This document shows, in pieces, positions 43,822 through 55,057 of a stretch of 64,000 bases of DNA. The number at the start of each line of letters is the position of its first letter. The stretch's first letter is position 1. The notes beneath the pieces were generated by a model. The model searched no databases, was not told the DNA's origin, and worked only from the letters and a program-made list of their open reading frames with translations. The translations under genes were made by a program, and so were the position numbers. Source of the stretch: Sphaerobacter thermophilus DSM 20745 (GTDB taxonomy: Bacteria; Chloroflexota; Chloroflexia; Thermomicrobiales; Thermomicrobiaceae); the NCBI RefSeq assembly GCF_000024985.1, contig NC_013523.1, forward strand, positions 1,240,001-1,304,000, written 5' to 3'.

Positions 43822-43827
43822 TACAAT
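43822..43827 (+). promoter_or_regulatory. Possible -10 of mtnP
   Basis: TACAAT lies 37 bases before the mtnP ATG. No -35 is convincing. Confidence 0.35.
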
Positions 43828-43863
43828 GGCCGTGCAAGCGGGATCGGAACGGAGGAGGGTGCC

Positions 43864-44751
43864 ATGGCGGACGAGCCGCGCGCAGTAGTCGGGGTGATCG
43901 GCGGGAGTGGGCTCTACAAGATGCCGTATCTCACCGACGTGGAGGAGGTAGAGATCAACACGCCCTTTGGACCGCCGAGCGCTCCGCTGGCGATTGGGAC
44001 ACTGGCGGGGGTACGCGTCGCCTTCCTGCCGCGCCACGGACGGCATCATGAGTACCACCCGTCGCGGGTTCCGGCGCGGGCCAACTTCTGGGCGCTGAAG
44101 GCGGTCGGGGTTCGTCGCGTTATCTCCGTGAGCGCGGTGGGCAGCCTGCGCGAAGATATCCACCCGCTCGACCTGGTCGTACCGGATCAGGTCGTCGATC
44201 GGACCGTTGATCGTCCCCGGACCTTCTTCGATACGGCCCCTGTGGTTCACGTCGAGCTGGCCGACCCATTCTGCCCGGAGGTGCGCGCGGCGCTCATCAC
44301 GGCCGCAAACTCGGTGGCGCCCCGCGTCCACTCAAGCGGTACCTACCTCTGCATCGAAGGACCGCAGTTCTCGACCCGCGCGGAGTCGGAGCTCCACCGG
44401 CGTTGGGGAATGGATCTGGTCGGCATGACGGCGATGCCGGAGGTGCGCCTGGCGCGCGAGGCGGAGTTGTGCTTTGGGATCCTGGCGCTGGTGACCGATT
44501 ACGACGTGTGGCACGAGAGCGCTGAGGACGTCAGCGTGGCGCAGGTGATCCAGAACCTGCACCAGAACGTCGAGACGGCTCAAGCGGTCTTGCGCGCCGT
44601 GATCCCCTCGCTTGCAAAGGAACCCGCGTGCACGTGCGGTACGGCGCTAAGAAACGCCATCGCGACGGCACCGGAAGCCGTCCTTCCGGCCACGCGGGAA
44701 CGCCTCTCGCTCCTCCTCGGCCGGTACCTCCCCCTGGAGCCGACCGGTTGA
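43864..44751 (+). CDS. mtnP: S-methyl-5'-thioadenosine phosphorylase
   Basis: 295 residues. The enzyme splits methylthioadenosine with phosphate into adenine and methylthioribose-1-phosphate in methionine salvage. VVGVIGGSGLYKMPYLTDVE binds phosphate, LPRHGRHHEYHPSRVPARAN is the family box, YLCIEGPQFSTRAESELHRR contacts the nucleoside, and GMDLVGMTAMPEVRLAREAE and VTDYDVWHESAEDVSVAQVI complete the set (Met and Asp for adenine recognition). The ATG follows GGAGGAGGG. It lies divergent from the polysaccharide operon and just ahead of the SEDS/PBP pair. No other salvage gene is nearby. Confidence 0.94.
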   Translation: MADEPRAVVGVIGGSGLYKMPYLTDVEEVEINTPFGPPSAPLAIGTLAGVRVAFLPRHGRHHEYHPSRVPARANFWALKAVGVRRVISVSAVGSLREDIHPLDLVVPDQVVDRTVDRPRTFFDTAPVVHVELADPFCPEVRAALITAANSVAPRVHSSGTYLCIEGPQFSTRAESELHRRWGMDLVGMTAMPEVRLAREAELCFGILALVTDYDVWHESAEDVSVAQVIQNLHQNVETAQAVLRAVIPSLAKEPACTCGTALRNAIATAPEAVLPATRERLSLLLGRYLPLEPTG

Positions 44752-44774
44752 CCGGGTGTCCCAGCGTGTAAGAT
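44748..44774 (+). promoter_or_regulatory. Possible promoter of the SEDS/PBP pair
   Basis: TTGACC (44748-44753) and TAAGAT (44769-44774) lie at the end of mtnP with a short 15-base spacer, 73 bases before the GTG start. Confidence 0.35.
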
Positions 44775-44846
44775 TCCGGGCTGCAGCCACCCCGAGGCAG
44801 TGGCCGGGTGGCGCGTCGGTCGGTCTGACGGGAAGGGTTCTGCCGC

Positions 44847-46157
44847 GTGCTGGCGGCATTGCGCCGGTTCCGCTTCACCGAGTTCCAGTTGCTCGTCGTG
44901 CCGTCGTTGATGGCCATCGTCGGGCTGCTCACCATCTTCCTGGCACGCACCGGCACCGTCGAGTGGACCTGGCGAGACATCTGGGTCAGCCTCGCCTATG
45001 TGGCCATGCTGATCGGTATCAGCGCCTGGCTCAGCATCTCCGGGTTCAAAGGGGACCAGGTGCTCTTCCCAATCGTGGCGATGCTCGCCGGGCTCGGATT
45101 GCTCATGACCCAGCGCCTGCAGCCGGTTCTAGAGGCCAAGGGCGCCGCCTGGGCCCGCTTGCCCGAGCGTCAGCTGATCTACCTGGCGATGGGGCTGGTG
45201 CTGTTCTGGGGCATGATGACCTTCGTGCGCCAGCTCGACTGGCTGAGGCGGTACAAGTACACCTGGGCCTTCGCCGGCGTGCTGCTGATGGCGATCACCT
45301 TCGTCTTCGGCCAGGAAGTGAACGGAGCCCGGCAATGGCTCGACCTGGGGATCGTCACGATCCAACCGGATGAGATCGTCAAGCTCATCCTCGTCGTGTT
45401 CCTGGCCGCCTATCTGGACGACCACCGCGCGGCGATCAACAGTGTCTGGCGCCTGGGACCGCTGAACCTGCCGCCGATTCCGTACCTGCTCCCGATGGTG
45501 TTGATGTGGCTCATCGCCGTGGGGACGGTGGTGCTCCAGAACAACCTCGGGAGCGCTCTTCTCTTCTTCGGGATCTTCCTCGTCATGCTCTACGTCGCTA
45601 CCGGGCGGACCCTCTACGTCGTCGTTGGAGCCGCGTCGTTTGCGGCTGCCGTCTACATCGCATACCAGCTCTTCGGCCGTATCGCCGATCGGGTGCAGAA
45701 CTGGATCAACCCGTGGGTGGATCCCTGGGGCAGGGGACTTCAACCGATCCAGTCGGACTACGCGATGGCCGCCGGGGGGCTGTTCGGGACTGGTCTCGGA
45801 AATGGATATCCCCAATTCATCCCCGTGGTCGAGACGGACTACATTTTCGCGGTGATCGGGGAGGAAATGGGGCTGCTTGGGACGATCGGCGTTCTCTGTC
45901 TGTACCTGTTGCTGATCGGCCGTGGTTTCCTGATCGCGCTGCGGGCTGAGGACGGGTTTGCTCGGTTGCTCGCGACCGGGCTGACCACGATCGTGGCGTT
46001 GCAGACGCTCATCATTGTCGGCGGTGTTGTCCGGCTGATCCCCCTTACGGGGGTGACCTTGCCGTTCATCAGCGCCGGTGGTAGCTCGCTCCTGGCCAAC
46101 TTCATCATCGTCGCCTTGCTGCTGCGAACCAGCGACCCGGAGTGGAGGCGAGGATGA
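44847..46157 (+). CDS. SEDS-family peptidoglycan glycosyltransferase (FtsW/RodA)
   Basis: 436 residues with ten or so membrane helices. It polymerises lipid II into glycan strands. NGARQWLDLGIVTIQPDEIV, KLILVVFLAAYLDDH, VVLQNNLGSALLFFGIFLVM, GLFGTGLGNGYPQFIPVVET, DYIFAVIGEEMGLLGTIGVL and LPFISAGGSSLLANF are the SEDS blocks. The E-V-N-G-A-R-Q-W part and the D in the following loop match the catalytic site. The gene ends with ATGA over the start of the transpeptidase, so the pair is co-translated as a SEDS-bPBP unit. Whether it serves elongation (RodA) or division (FtsW) cannot be settled; no mre or fts gene is next to it. GTG start after GGGAAGGG. Confidence 0.92.
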   Translation: MLAALRRFRFTEFQLLVVPSLMAIVGLLTIFLARTGTVEWTWRDIWVSLAYVAMLIGISAWLSISGFKGDQVLFPIVAMLAGLGLLMTQRLQPVLEAKGAAWARLPERQLIYLAMGLVLFWGMMTFVRQLDWLRRYKYTWAFAGVLLMAITFVFGQEVNGARQWLDLGIVTIQPDEIVKLILVVFLAAYLDDHRAAINSVWRLGPLNLPPIPYLLPMVLMWLIAVGTVVLQNNLGSALLFFGIFLVMLYVATGRTLYVVVGAASFAAAVYIAYQLFGRIADRVQNWINPWVDPWGRGLQPIQSDYAMAAGGLFGTGLGNGYPQFIPVVETDYIFAVIGEEMGLLGTIGVLCLYLLLIGRGFLIALRAEDGFARLLATGLTTIVALQTLIIVGGVVRLIPLTGVTLPFISAGGSSLLANFIIVALLLRTSDPEWRRG

Positions 46158-47815
46158 GACTCTTCGTCCGTGCGGTCGCGCTCGTCGCCGCGGCGCTGGT
46201 GGTAGCCTACGGTCTCTTTGCCCTCGGTCAGGAAGACCAGGTCGCGTGGCTCGGAGTGGTCGCGGTCACCTTCTTCCTCCTGGTGGTGGCGCTCTGGCCT
46301 TCGTTCCCGGCGGGTGGGGGCAACAACTTCGAGCGCTCGTTGACACGGACCGCGTCGGTATTGTTCGCCGTCTTCGTCCTGGTCAGCGTCCAGTTGGTGC
46401 GCCTCCAGGTGGTCGATGCCGACGAGATCAGTTCACGGACCGCGCCGACGGAAGAGGGCACGGTTATGGACCCGCGACAGGCGATCGTCTCGGCCAAGGT
46501 CGCGCGCGGCCGTATCCTCGCGGCAGGGGGAGAGCCGATCGCGGACACAGTGATCAACCCGGATGGTACGTGGCGGCGAGAATACGGTGATCCAGCGGCC
46601 ACCTACCTGGCGGGGTTCTACTCGCCGCTCGCGTACGGGTTGAGCGGACTTGAGCAGACCTACAATGCCTACTTGCGCGGTGAGGAGGGCGGCAACCCCT
46701 TCACCGAGTGGCTGGACGGAATCCTGCACCGCGAGCGCCGCGGCTATGACCTCGAGCTGTCGATCGACCTCGACCTACAGCGCCTCGCCCACGAGATGCT
46801 GGGCGATCAGGCCGGTGCCGTCGTGCTGATGGAGGCCAAGACGGGCGCCGTGCTCGCGATGGCGGGCTCGCCAACGTATGACCCGGCACGGCTGTACACC
46901 AACGCGGGTCCGGATTCCGAGGCCCAGATCGCGGCGGCTGAGGCGTACTGGGCGGAACTGACGCAGCCCGGTAGCTCCGCGCTTCTAACGCGCCCCACGC
47001 AGGGCCTCTATGCACCCGGCTCGGTCTTTAAGACGGTCACTGCGGCGGCGGCGATCGAAACCGGCGTGGCGGCTCCGGACACCGTCTATCGCGACGAAGG
47101 TGCGCTCACCGTCGACGGGCGCGTGATCCCAGAAGAAAACCGGCCCGACCCGAACCGGGTGAGCTACACACTTGACGAGGCCTACGGCTGGTCGCTCAAC
47201 GTTGTGTACGCCCAGGTCGGGCTTCAGCTTGGAGCCGAACGGCTGATGCAGTACGCGACGCGGTTCGGATTCGAGCAAGAGATCCCGTTTGACCTGCCGG
47301 TGGCGGTGAGCCGGATCTCGCAAGAAGAGGGTTTCCTCAACAACCGCGCGGCGCTGGCGGACACCGCGTTCGGACAGGGACAGCTTTTCGTCACCCCGCT
47401 GCAGATGGCGCTTGTCGCCGACGCGGTGGCGAACGGTGGCGAGATGATGCGCCCGTACCTCGTCCAGCGCGTCAGCACGTACGACGGGAAGACGCTTCAG
47501 ACCCGTTCTCCCGAAGTCTGGAAGCGTGCGATCTCCGAGGAAACCGCCGCCGTCCTGCGGGACATGATGGTGCACGCGGTGGAGAACGGCTGGGCAAGTG
47601 ACGCCGCTATACCGGGCTACCTCGTCGGCGGCAAGACGGGGACCGCCGAGGCAGGCGACGGGCCGCCGCATGGCTGGTTCATCGGCTTCGCGGGCGTGGA
47701 GGAGCCGGAGTACGTCGTCGCGGTCGTCGTCGAGCGCGGCGGTGGTGGCAACACGACGGCACTGCCGATCGGCCGCGAAATGCTCCGCGCGGCCCTCCAG
47801 CGGTCCGGCGAGTAG
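46154..47815 (+). CDS. Class B penicillin-binding protein (peptidoglycan transpeptidase)
   Basis: 553 residues. The transpeptidase motifs are complete: S290-V-F-K293 in LYAPGSVFKTVTAAAAIE, S347-L-N in YGWSLNVVYAQVG, and K494-T-G in VGGKTGTAEAG. The pedestal domain is short (RGRILAAGGEPIADTVINPD), as in PbpA/PBP2-like proteins of Gram-positives. Three N-terminal hydrophobic segments (about 5-25, 31-49 and 66-84) replace the usual single anchor. The ATG at 46154 has GGAGGCGAGG and overlaps the SEDS stop; it cross-links strands made by that partner. The motifs and length look functional. Confidence 0.92.
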   Translation: MRLFVRAVALVAAALVVAYGLFALGQEDQVAWLGVVAVTFFLLVVALWPSFPAGGGNNFERSLTRTASVLFAVFVLVSVQLVRLQVVDADEISSRTAPTEEGTVMDPRQAIVSAKVARGRILAAGGEPIADTVINPDGTWRREYGDPAATYLAGFYSPLAYGLSGLEQTYNAYLRGEEGGNPFTEWLDGILHRERRGYDLELSIDLDLQRLAHEMLGDQAGAVVLMEAKTGAVLAMAGSPTYDPARLYTNAGPDSEAQIAAAEAYWAELTQPGSSALLTRPTQGLYAPGSVFKTVTAAAAIETGVAAPDTVYRDEGALTVDGRVIPEENRPDPNRVSYTLDEAYGWSLNVVYAQVGLQLGAERLMQYATRFGFEQEIPFDLPVAVSRISQEEGFLNNRAALADTAFGQGQLFVTPLQMALVADAVANGGEMMRPYLVQRVSTYDGKTLQTRSPEVWKRAISEETAAVLRDMMVHAVENGWASDAAIPGYLVGGKTGTAEAGDGPPHGWFIGFAGVEEPEYVVAVVVERGGGGNTTALPIGREMLRAALQRSGE

Positions 47816-47876
47816 GCGCCCGATTGATGCCTCCAGGTTAGCCGGGAAACGCCGAATATTCGCTCGCCGCGGGCCA

Positions 47877-47905
47877 ATCGGGGCCACCGTCACGGCCCCG
47901 ATTTT
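47877..47905 (+). terminator. Intrinsic terminator after the SEDS/PBP pair
   Basis: ATCGGGGCC and GGCCCCGAT form a perfect 9-bp stem (loop of eight) followed by TTTT, 61 bases after the stop codon. Confidence 0.85.
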
Positions 47906-47933
47906 GGTATGCAGACAATGATCCTGGTATAAT
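47904..47933 (+). promoter_or_regulatory. Promoter of the zincin-like protease gene
   Basis: TTGGTA (47904-47909) and a perfect TATAAT (47928-47933) with a TGG extension, spacer 18, lie 31 bases before the GTG start and directly after the terminator. Confidence 0.7.
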
Positions 47934-47964
47934 TGACGGGTGCGGCAGGCTTGGGAGGTCGGGA

Positions 47965-48333
47965 GTGATTATCAGCCGATCGGTGTTTGAACGTCTCGTC
48001 GTTCAGGCGCTCGATGACCTTCCGGAAGAGTTCCTGGCCGCCCTGGACAACGTCGACGTCGTGATCGAGCGCGAGCCAACCCGAGAGCAGCGACTAGCGG
48101 CCGGTGTCGGCGGCGGAACCCTGTTCGGACTCTACGAAGGCGTGCCCCAGACAGAGCGTGAGGGGTACGGGTTCGTTCTTCCGGACAAGATTACGATCTT
48201 CAAGGGACCCATCATGCGCTACGCCCGCACGCACGCCGAGATACGGGAGATCGTGCGGGACACTGTGATCCACGAGCTTGCCCACCACTTTGGCATCTCC
48301 GATGAGCGGCTTCGCGAGTTGGGCCGCTACTGA
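47965..48333 (+). CDS. Zincin-like metallopeptidase family protein (PF06262 type)
   Basis: 122 residues. HELAHHFGISDERL is the HExxHxxGxxD zinc site of a small family of predicted metallopeptidases, preceded by the conserved PDKITIFKGPIMRYAR and an N-terminal LDDLPEEFLAALDNVDVVIE. Substrate and role are unknown; no signal peptide is present. The GTG at 47965 follows GGGAGGTCGGGA. The next gene starts 18 bases after its stop, so they may be co-transcribed. Confidence 0.88.
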   Translation: MIISRSVFERLVVQALDDLPEEFLAALDNVDVVIEREPTREQRLAAGVGGGTLFGLYEGVPQTEREGYGFVLPDKITIFKGPIMRYARTHAEIREIVRDTVIHELAHHFGISDERLRELGRY

Positions 48334-48351
48334 GGAGGAGACGGAGCCCAC

Positions 48352-52335
<3,984 letters not shown>

Positions 52336-52443
52336 AGTGAGAGCCTACCTCTGCCATTGAGCAGGGCGGCGCACACAGACACATCACCGAGGCGCCGGCG
52401 CTCCCCGTCCTCATGCGCTGGTGTGCACTCCACGGAACGCATA

Positions 52444-52477
52444 CTGGGCGGGACTTCTGCACGCGAGTCCCGCCCAG
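52444..52477. terminator. Bidirectional terminator hairpin between plsX and hup
   Basis: CTGGGCGGGACT and AGTCCCGCCCAG form a perfect 12-bp stem with a ten-base loop, between the convergent ends of plsX and the HU gene. Tails are not T-rich. Confidence 0.6.
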
Positions 52478-52498
52478 GTTCGCTATCGGCTTGCTGAA

Positions 52499-52792
52499 CT
52501 AGTCGGCAGCCGCGGCCTCGCCGCTCACCGCACGCTTCAACTGCGTCCCCGGCTTGAAGCTCGGGCTGCGGCGCGACGGGATGGTGATCCGCTCGCCGGT
52601 CTGCGGGTTGCGGCCTTCGCGCGCACCCCGCTCGCTGATCCGGAAGGTGCCAAAGCCGGTGATGGCGACTTCATCACCCGACGCCAGCGCCTCGCGAATC
52701 GCATCGAAGGTGGCGTTGACGACCGTGCTGACGTGACTCTCCGGCTGCTGAACCTTCCGTGCCACCGCCTTGACGAGGTCGCTCTTCCTCAT
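52499..52792 (-). CDS. HU-family DNA-binding protein
   Basis: 97 residues: MRKSDLVKAVARKVQQPESH, GDEVAITGFGTFRISERGAR, EGRNPQTGERITIPSRRSPS, FKPGTQLKRAV. The proline-tipped arm (RNPQTG) and the following basic IPSRRSPSFKPG are the HU/IHF signature. It bends and compacts DNA. The last residues (SGEAAAAD) are a short acidic tail. It has its own promoter (52849-52876) with an extended -10. An IHF subunit is unlikely outside proteobacteria. Confidence 0.95.
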   Translation of the reverse strand: MRKSDLVKAVARKVQQPESHVSTVVNATFDAIREALASGDEVAITGFGTFRISERGAREGRNPQTGERITIPSRRSPSFKPGTQLKRAVSGEAAAAD

Positions 52793-52848
52793 GAGTCGAT
52801 CCCTCCCATCGTCGGCCGCGAAGGCCGTTGTGACGAAACGTCGCGTCC

Positions 52849-52876
52849 ACTATAGCACATCTCGATGCTAGATCAA
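52849..52876 (-). promoter_or_regulatory. Promoter of the HU gene
   Basis: The minus strand has TTGATC (52876-52871), a 16-base spacer ending in TGC, and TATAGT (52854-52849), about 57 bases before the ATG. It overlaps the end of the rRNA methyltransferase gene. Confidence 0.7.
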
Positions 52877-53754
52877 GCTTTGTGGCGCGTATGTACGCTT
52901 ATCGTCTCACCTTCACCGCGCAATTCACGTGCCCGGCGCTGTCGCGCGGCCTCGAAAAGGATCACGGTTCCCGCCATCGCGGCGTTGAGCGATTCCAGAC
53001 CGCCTGCCAGCGGGATGCGCGCCGTCCCGGTCGCAAACTCCCGTGCGGCCGGGGAAAGCCCCTCAGCTTCGCTGCCGATAATCACGCAGGCCGGGGCGGT
53101 CCAATCGATGGCGTCGTAGACAGTTTCCGCGTCGCCGGTGGCGGCGATCCGGGTGGCGATCCCGGCGATGTGGGGGGCCGGCGCCCGCCAGTCCAGGTAG
53201 GCGATCGGGAGGCGGAAATGCGCTCCCATCCCGGCGCGGACCACCTTCGGCGCGAACGGGTCGGTTGTGCCCGCGGTCACGTACACGCCGTGCGCGCCGG
53301 CCCCGAGTGCCGCGCGTAGCAGCGTCCCCAGGTTTCCCGGATCGCGGATGCCGTCGGCGATCAGAAACAGCGGCGCGGTGGCTCCGGCGCCAATGTCGCC
53401 ACGCTCGCCGAGTTCCGGGAAGGGGACGATGCCGACAACGCCCTGTGGCGTCTCGGTGTCAGCGATCGACCGGAGCAGGGCACTGGTCACCGGGATTACC
53501 CGCGCGCCGCGTGCGTGGGCCGCCGTCGCCAGCTCCGTTAGCGCGGAGTGCTCCTTCTCTGCGTCGATGAAGAGGACCGACGGGACAGCGCCCGCATCGA
53601 GGGCGTCAGTGAGGAGGCGCACGCCCTCAACAAGAAAAGCCCGCTCAGTGTAGCGGGCCTTCCGTCTCTGAAGCGATCGGGCGAGCTTCACCCATCGGTT
53701 CTGGCTGCTGGTGACCGTCGGTCCAAAGTCACCCATGGCCTCCGCGGCTCTCAC
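52873..53754 (-). CDS. TrmH/SpoU-family RNA 2'-O-methyltransferase
   Basis: 293 residues. An N-terminal substrate-binding domain ([36 protein letters not shown]) precedes the knotted SPOUT domain with its three motifs: [33 protein letters not shown], and [20 protein letters not shown]. It methylates ribose in 23S rRNA or tRNA; RlmB-like 23S modification is likely but not proven. GTG 53754 overlaps the L20 stop and would couple the two; an ATG at 53736 is also possible. Being after infC-rpmI-rplT, it is probably part of that operon, as in many Gram-positives. Confidence 0.88.
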   Translation of the reverse strand: MRAAEAMGDFGPTVTSSQNRWVKLARSLQRRKARYTERAFLVEGVRLLTDALDAGAVPSVLFIDAEKEHSALTELATAAHARGARVIPVTSALLRSIADTETPQGVVGIVPFPELGERGDIGAGATAPLFLIADGIRDPGNLGTLLRAALGAGAHGVYVTAGTTDPFAPKVVRAGMGAHFRLPIAYLDWRAPAPHIAGIATRIAATGDAETVYDAIDWTAPACVIIGSEAEGLSPAAREFATGTARIPLAGGLESLNAAMAGTVILFEAARQRRARELRGEGETISVHTRHKA

Positions 53755-54104
53755 AGCGCCTGCTTGGCCACCTCGACCAGCCGCCCGAATGCAACGCTGT
53801 CGCGCACCGCCAGGTCGGCGAGCATCTTCCGGTCAACCTCAACGCCGGCCTTGTTGAGCCCCTCGATGAAGCGGCCATAGGGCAGGCCGTGCTGGCGCGC
53901 ACCGGCGTTGATCCGCACGATCCACAGCCGGCGCATGTCGCGCTTGCGGTTGCGGCGGTCGCGGTACTGGTTAGTCAGCGACCGAATGACCGCCTCATTC
54001 GCAGTCCTGAAACGGCGGCTACGCGAGCCGCGGAAGCCTTTGGCCTGCTTCAGAATCTTCTTGTGACTACGGCGCCCAACGGTGCCGCGCTTGACGCGAA
54101 CCAT
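53751..54104 (-). CDS. rplT: 50S ribosomal protein L20
   Basis: 117 residues, basic: [93 protein letters not shown]. It binds 23S rRNA early in assembly and in many bacteria represses its own operon through the mRNA. The size and order after L35 are standard. Confidence 0.98.
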   Translation of the reverse strand: MVRVKRGTVGRRSHKKILKQAKGFRGSRSRRFRTANEAVIRSLTNQYRDRRNRKRDMRRLWIVRINAGARQHGLPYGRFIEGLNKAGVEVDRKMLADLAVRDSVAFGRLVEVAKQAL

Positions 54105-54136
54105 CTCGTGTCCACTCCCTCGTCAGACGCGCCGGA

Positions 54137-54337
54137 CTAGGAGCCGTACGGGAGCAGCCGGCGGAGCTGCTTGCGGCTCGCTGGGGCGACCTCGACCATC
54201 TTGTCGAATGCTCGCAGCCGGCGCTTGGCCTTCTTGCGGCGGAGGTGGCTGCGCTCGCCATGCATGCGCATGATCTTGCCACCCGCGGAGATCTTGAAGC
54301 GGCGCTTGGCACCGCTGTGGGTCTTCATCTTCGGCAT
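54137..54337 (-). CDS. rpmI: 50S ribosomal protein L35
   Basis: 66 residues: MPKMKTHSGAKRRFKISAGG, KIMRMHGERSHLRRKKAKRR, with the usual C-terminus ending KQLRRLLPYGS. The ATG at 54337 is the family start; the open frame runs further back into infC-side sequence without meaning. It lies between infC and rplT, 32 bases from each. Confidence 0.97.
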   Translation of the reverse strand: MPKMKTHSGAKRRFKISAGGKIMRMHGERSHLRRKKAKRRLRAFDKMVEVAPASRKQLRRLLPYGS

Positions 54338-54368
54338 CGCTGTGTCCTTCTCGCTCCCGTGGCGCAGC

Positions 54369-54947
54369 CTACTGCTCCGCGCCTGATCTCTCGTTCGCCT
54401 CGGGCCGCTCAGCCTCGCCACGCTCCGGGGCGGGGGCTTTCGGGCTCAGCATCATCACCATGGTCCGGCCTTCCATGTGCGGTGGTTGATCGACCACCGC
54501 GACCGGAGCCAACTGCTCCGCCAGTCGATTGAGCAGACCCTCGCCGATGTCCTGGTGCGCGATCTCGCGCCCGCGGAAGAGGACGGTGATCTTTACCTTG
54601 TCCCCTGACTGCAGGAACCGGTAGGCTTGCCGGCCCTTCGTGTTGAGGTCGTGGTCGTCGATCTTGGGCCGTAGCCGAACCTCTTTGACCACAACCGCTC
54701 GTTGCTTCTTGCGCGACTCCCGCTCGCGCCGGCTCTCTTCGTACCGGAACTTGCCGTAGTCCATGAGCCGGCAGACGGGCGGCGACGCATTCGGCTGAAC
54801 CTCGACCAAGTCGAGGCCGCGCTCCCGCGCCATCTCGAGCGCGTCGCGTGTCCGCATGACACCGATATGCGTGCCGTCCTCGTCGATGAGGCGAACCTCC
54901 GGCACGCGGATCCGCTCGTTGGTTCGTACCGGTCTGGTAGTGCTGAT
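54369..54947 (-). CDS. infC: Translation initiation factor IF-3, apparently with an ATC start codon
   Basis: 192 residues from the ATC at 54947. RTNERIRVPEVRLIDEDGTH, GLDLVEVQPNASPPVCRLMD, YGKFRYEESRRERESRKKQR, VVVKEVRLRPKIDDHDLNTK and DKVKITVLFRGREIAHQDIG are IF-3. The only good Shine-Dalgarno, GGGAGG (54953-54958), lies five bases before ATC AGC ACT; the in-frame ATG codons further up (54983 and 55007) would place about 12 or 20 extra residues and read through the leader hairpin. E. coli infC starts with AUU, and IF-3 represses its own translation by rejecting that codon; an ATC start here should work in the same way. The C-terminus has an acidic tail (PERGEAERPEANERSGAEQ). Confidence 0.93.
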   Translation of the reverse strand: MSTTRPVRTNERIRVPEVRLIDEDGTHIGVMRTRDALEMARERGLDLVEVQPNASPPVCRLMDYGKFRYEESRRERESRKKQRAVVVKEVRLRPKIDDHDLNTKGRQAYRFLQSGDKVKITVLFRGREIAHQDIGEGLLNRLAEQLAPVAVVDQPPHMEGRTMVMMLSPKAPAPERGEAERPEANERSGAEQ

Positions 54948-54952
54948 GGATG

Positions 54953-54958
54953 CCTCCC
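54953..54958 (-). promoter_or_regulatory. Shine-Dalgarno that sets the infC start
   Basis: The minus strand reads GGGAGG, then five bases, then ATC. No ATG, GTG or TTG is available at this distance, so the site itself is the argument for the rare start codon. Confidence 0.7.
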
Positions 54959-54973
54959 GTTGAACAATACAGA

Positions 54974-55005
54974 GCCGCAGCATCGACGACCGCGCGTGCT
55001 GCGGC
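54974..55005 (-). promoter_or_regulatory. Leader hairpin of the infC-rpmI-rplT operon
   Basis: GCCGCAGCA and TGCTGCGGC form a perfect 9-bp stem (14-base loop) between the promoter and the infC ribosome site. It could be a leader element bound by L20 or merely position the ribosome site. It does not match a known L20 leader in detail that I can recall. Confidence 0.5.
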
Positions 55006-55027
55006 AATCAGGCGAACCTCGTTCGAA

Positions 55028-55057
55028 ATCTTAGCATAGCCGCGGCAAGGCGGTCAA
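55028..55057 (-). promoter_or_regulatory. Promoter of the infC-rpmI-rplT operon
   Basis: The minus strand has TTGACC (55057-55052), an 18-base spacer ending in TGC, and TAAGAT (55033-55028). Confidence 0.75.
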
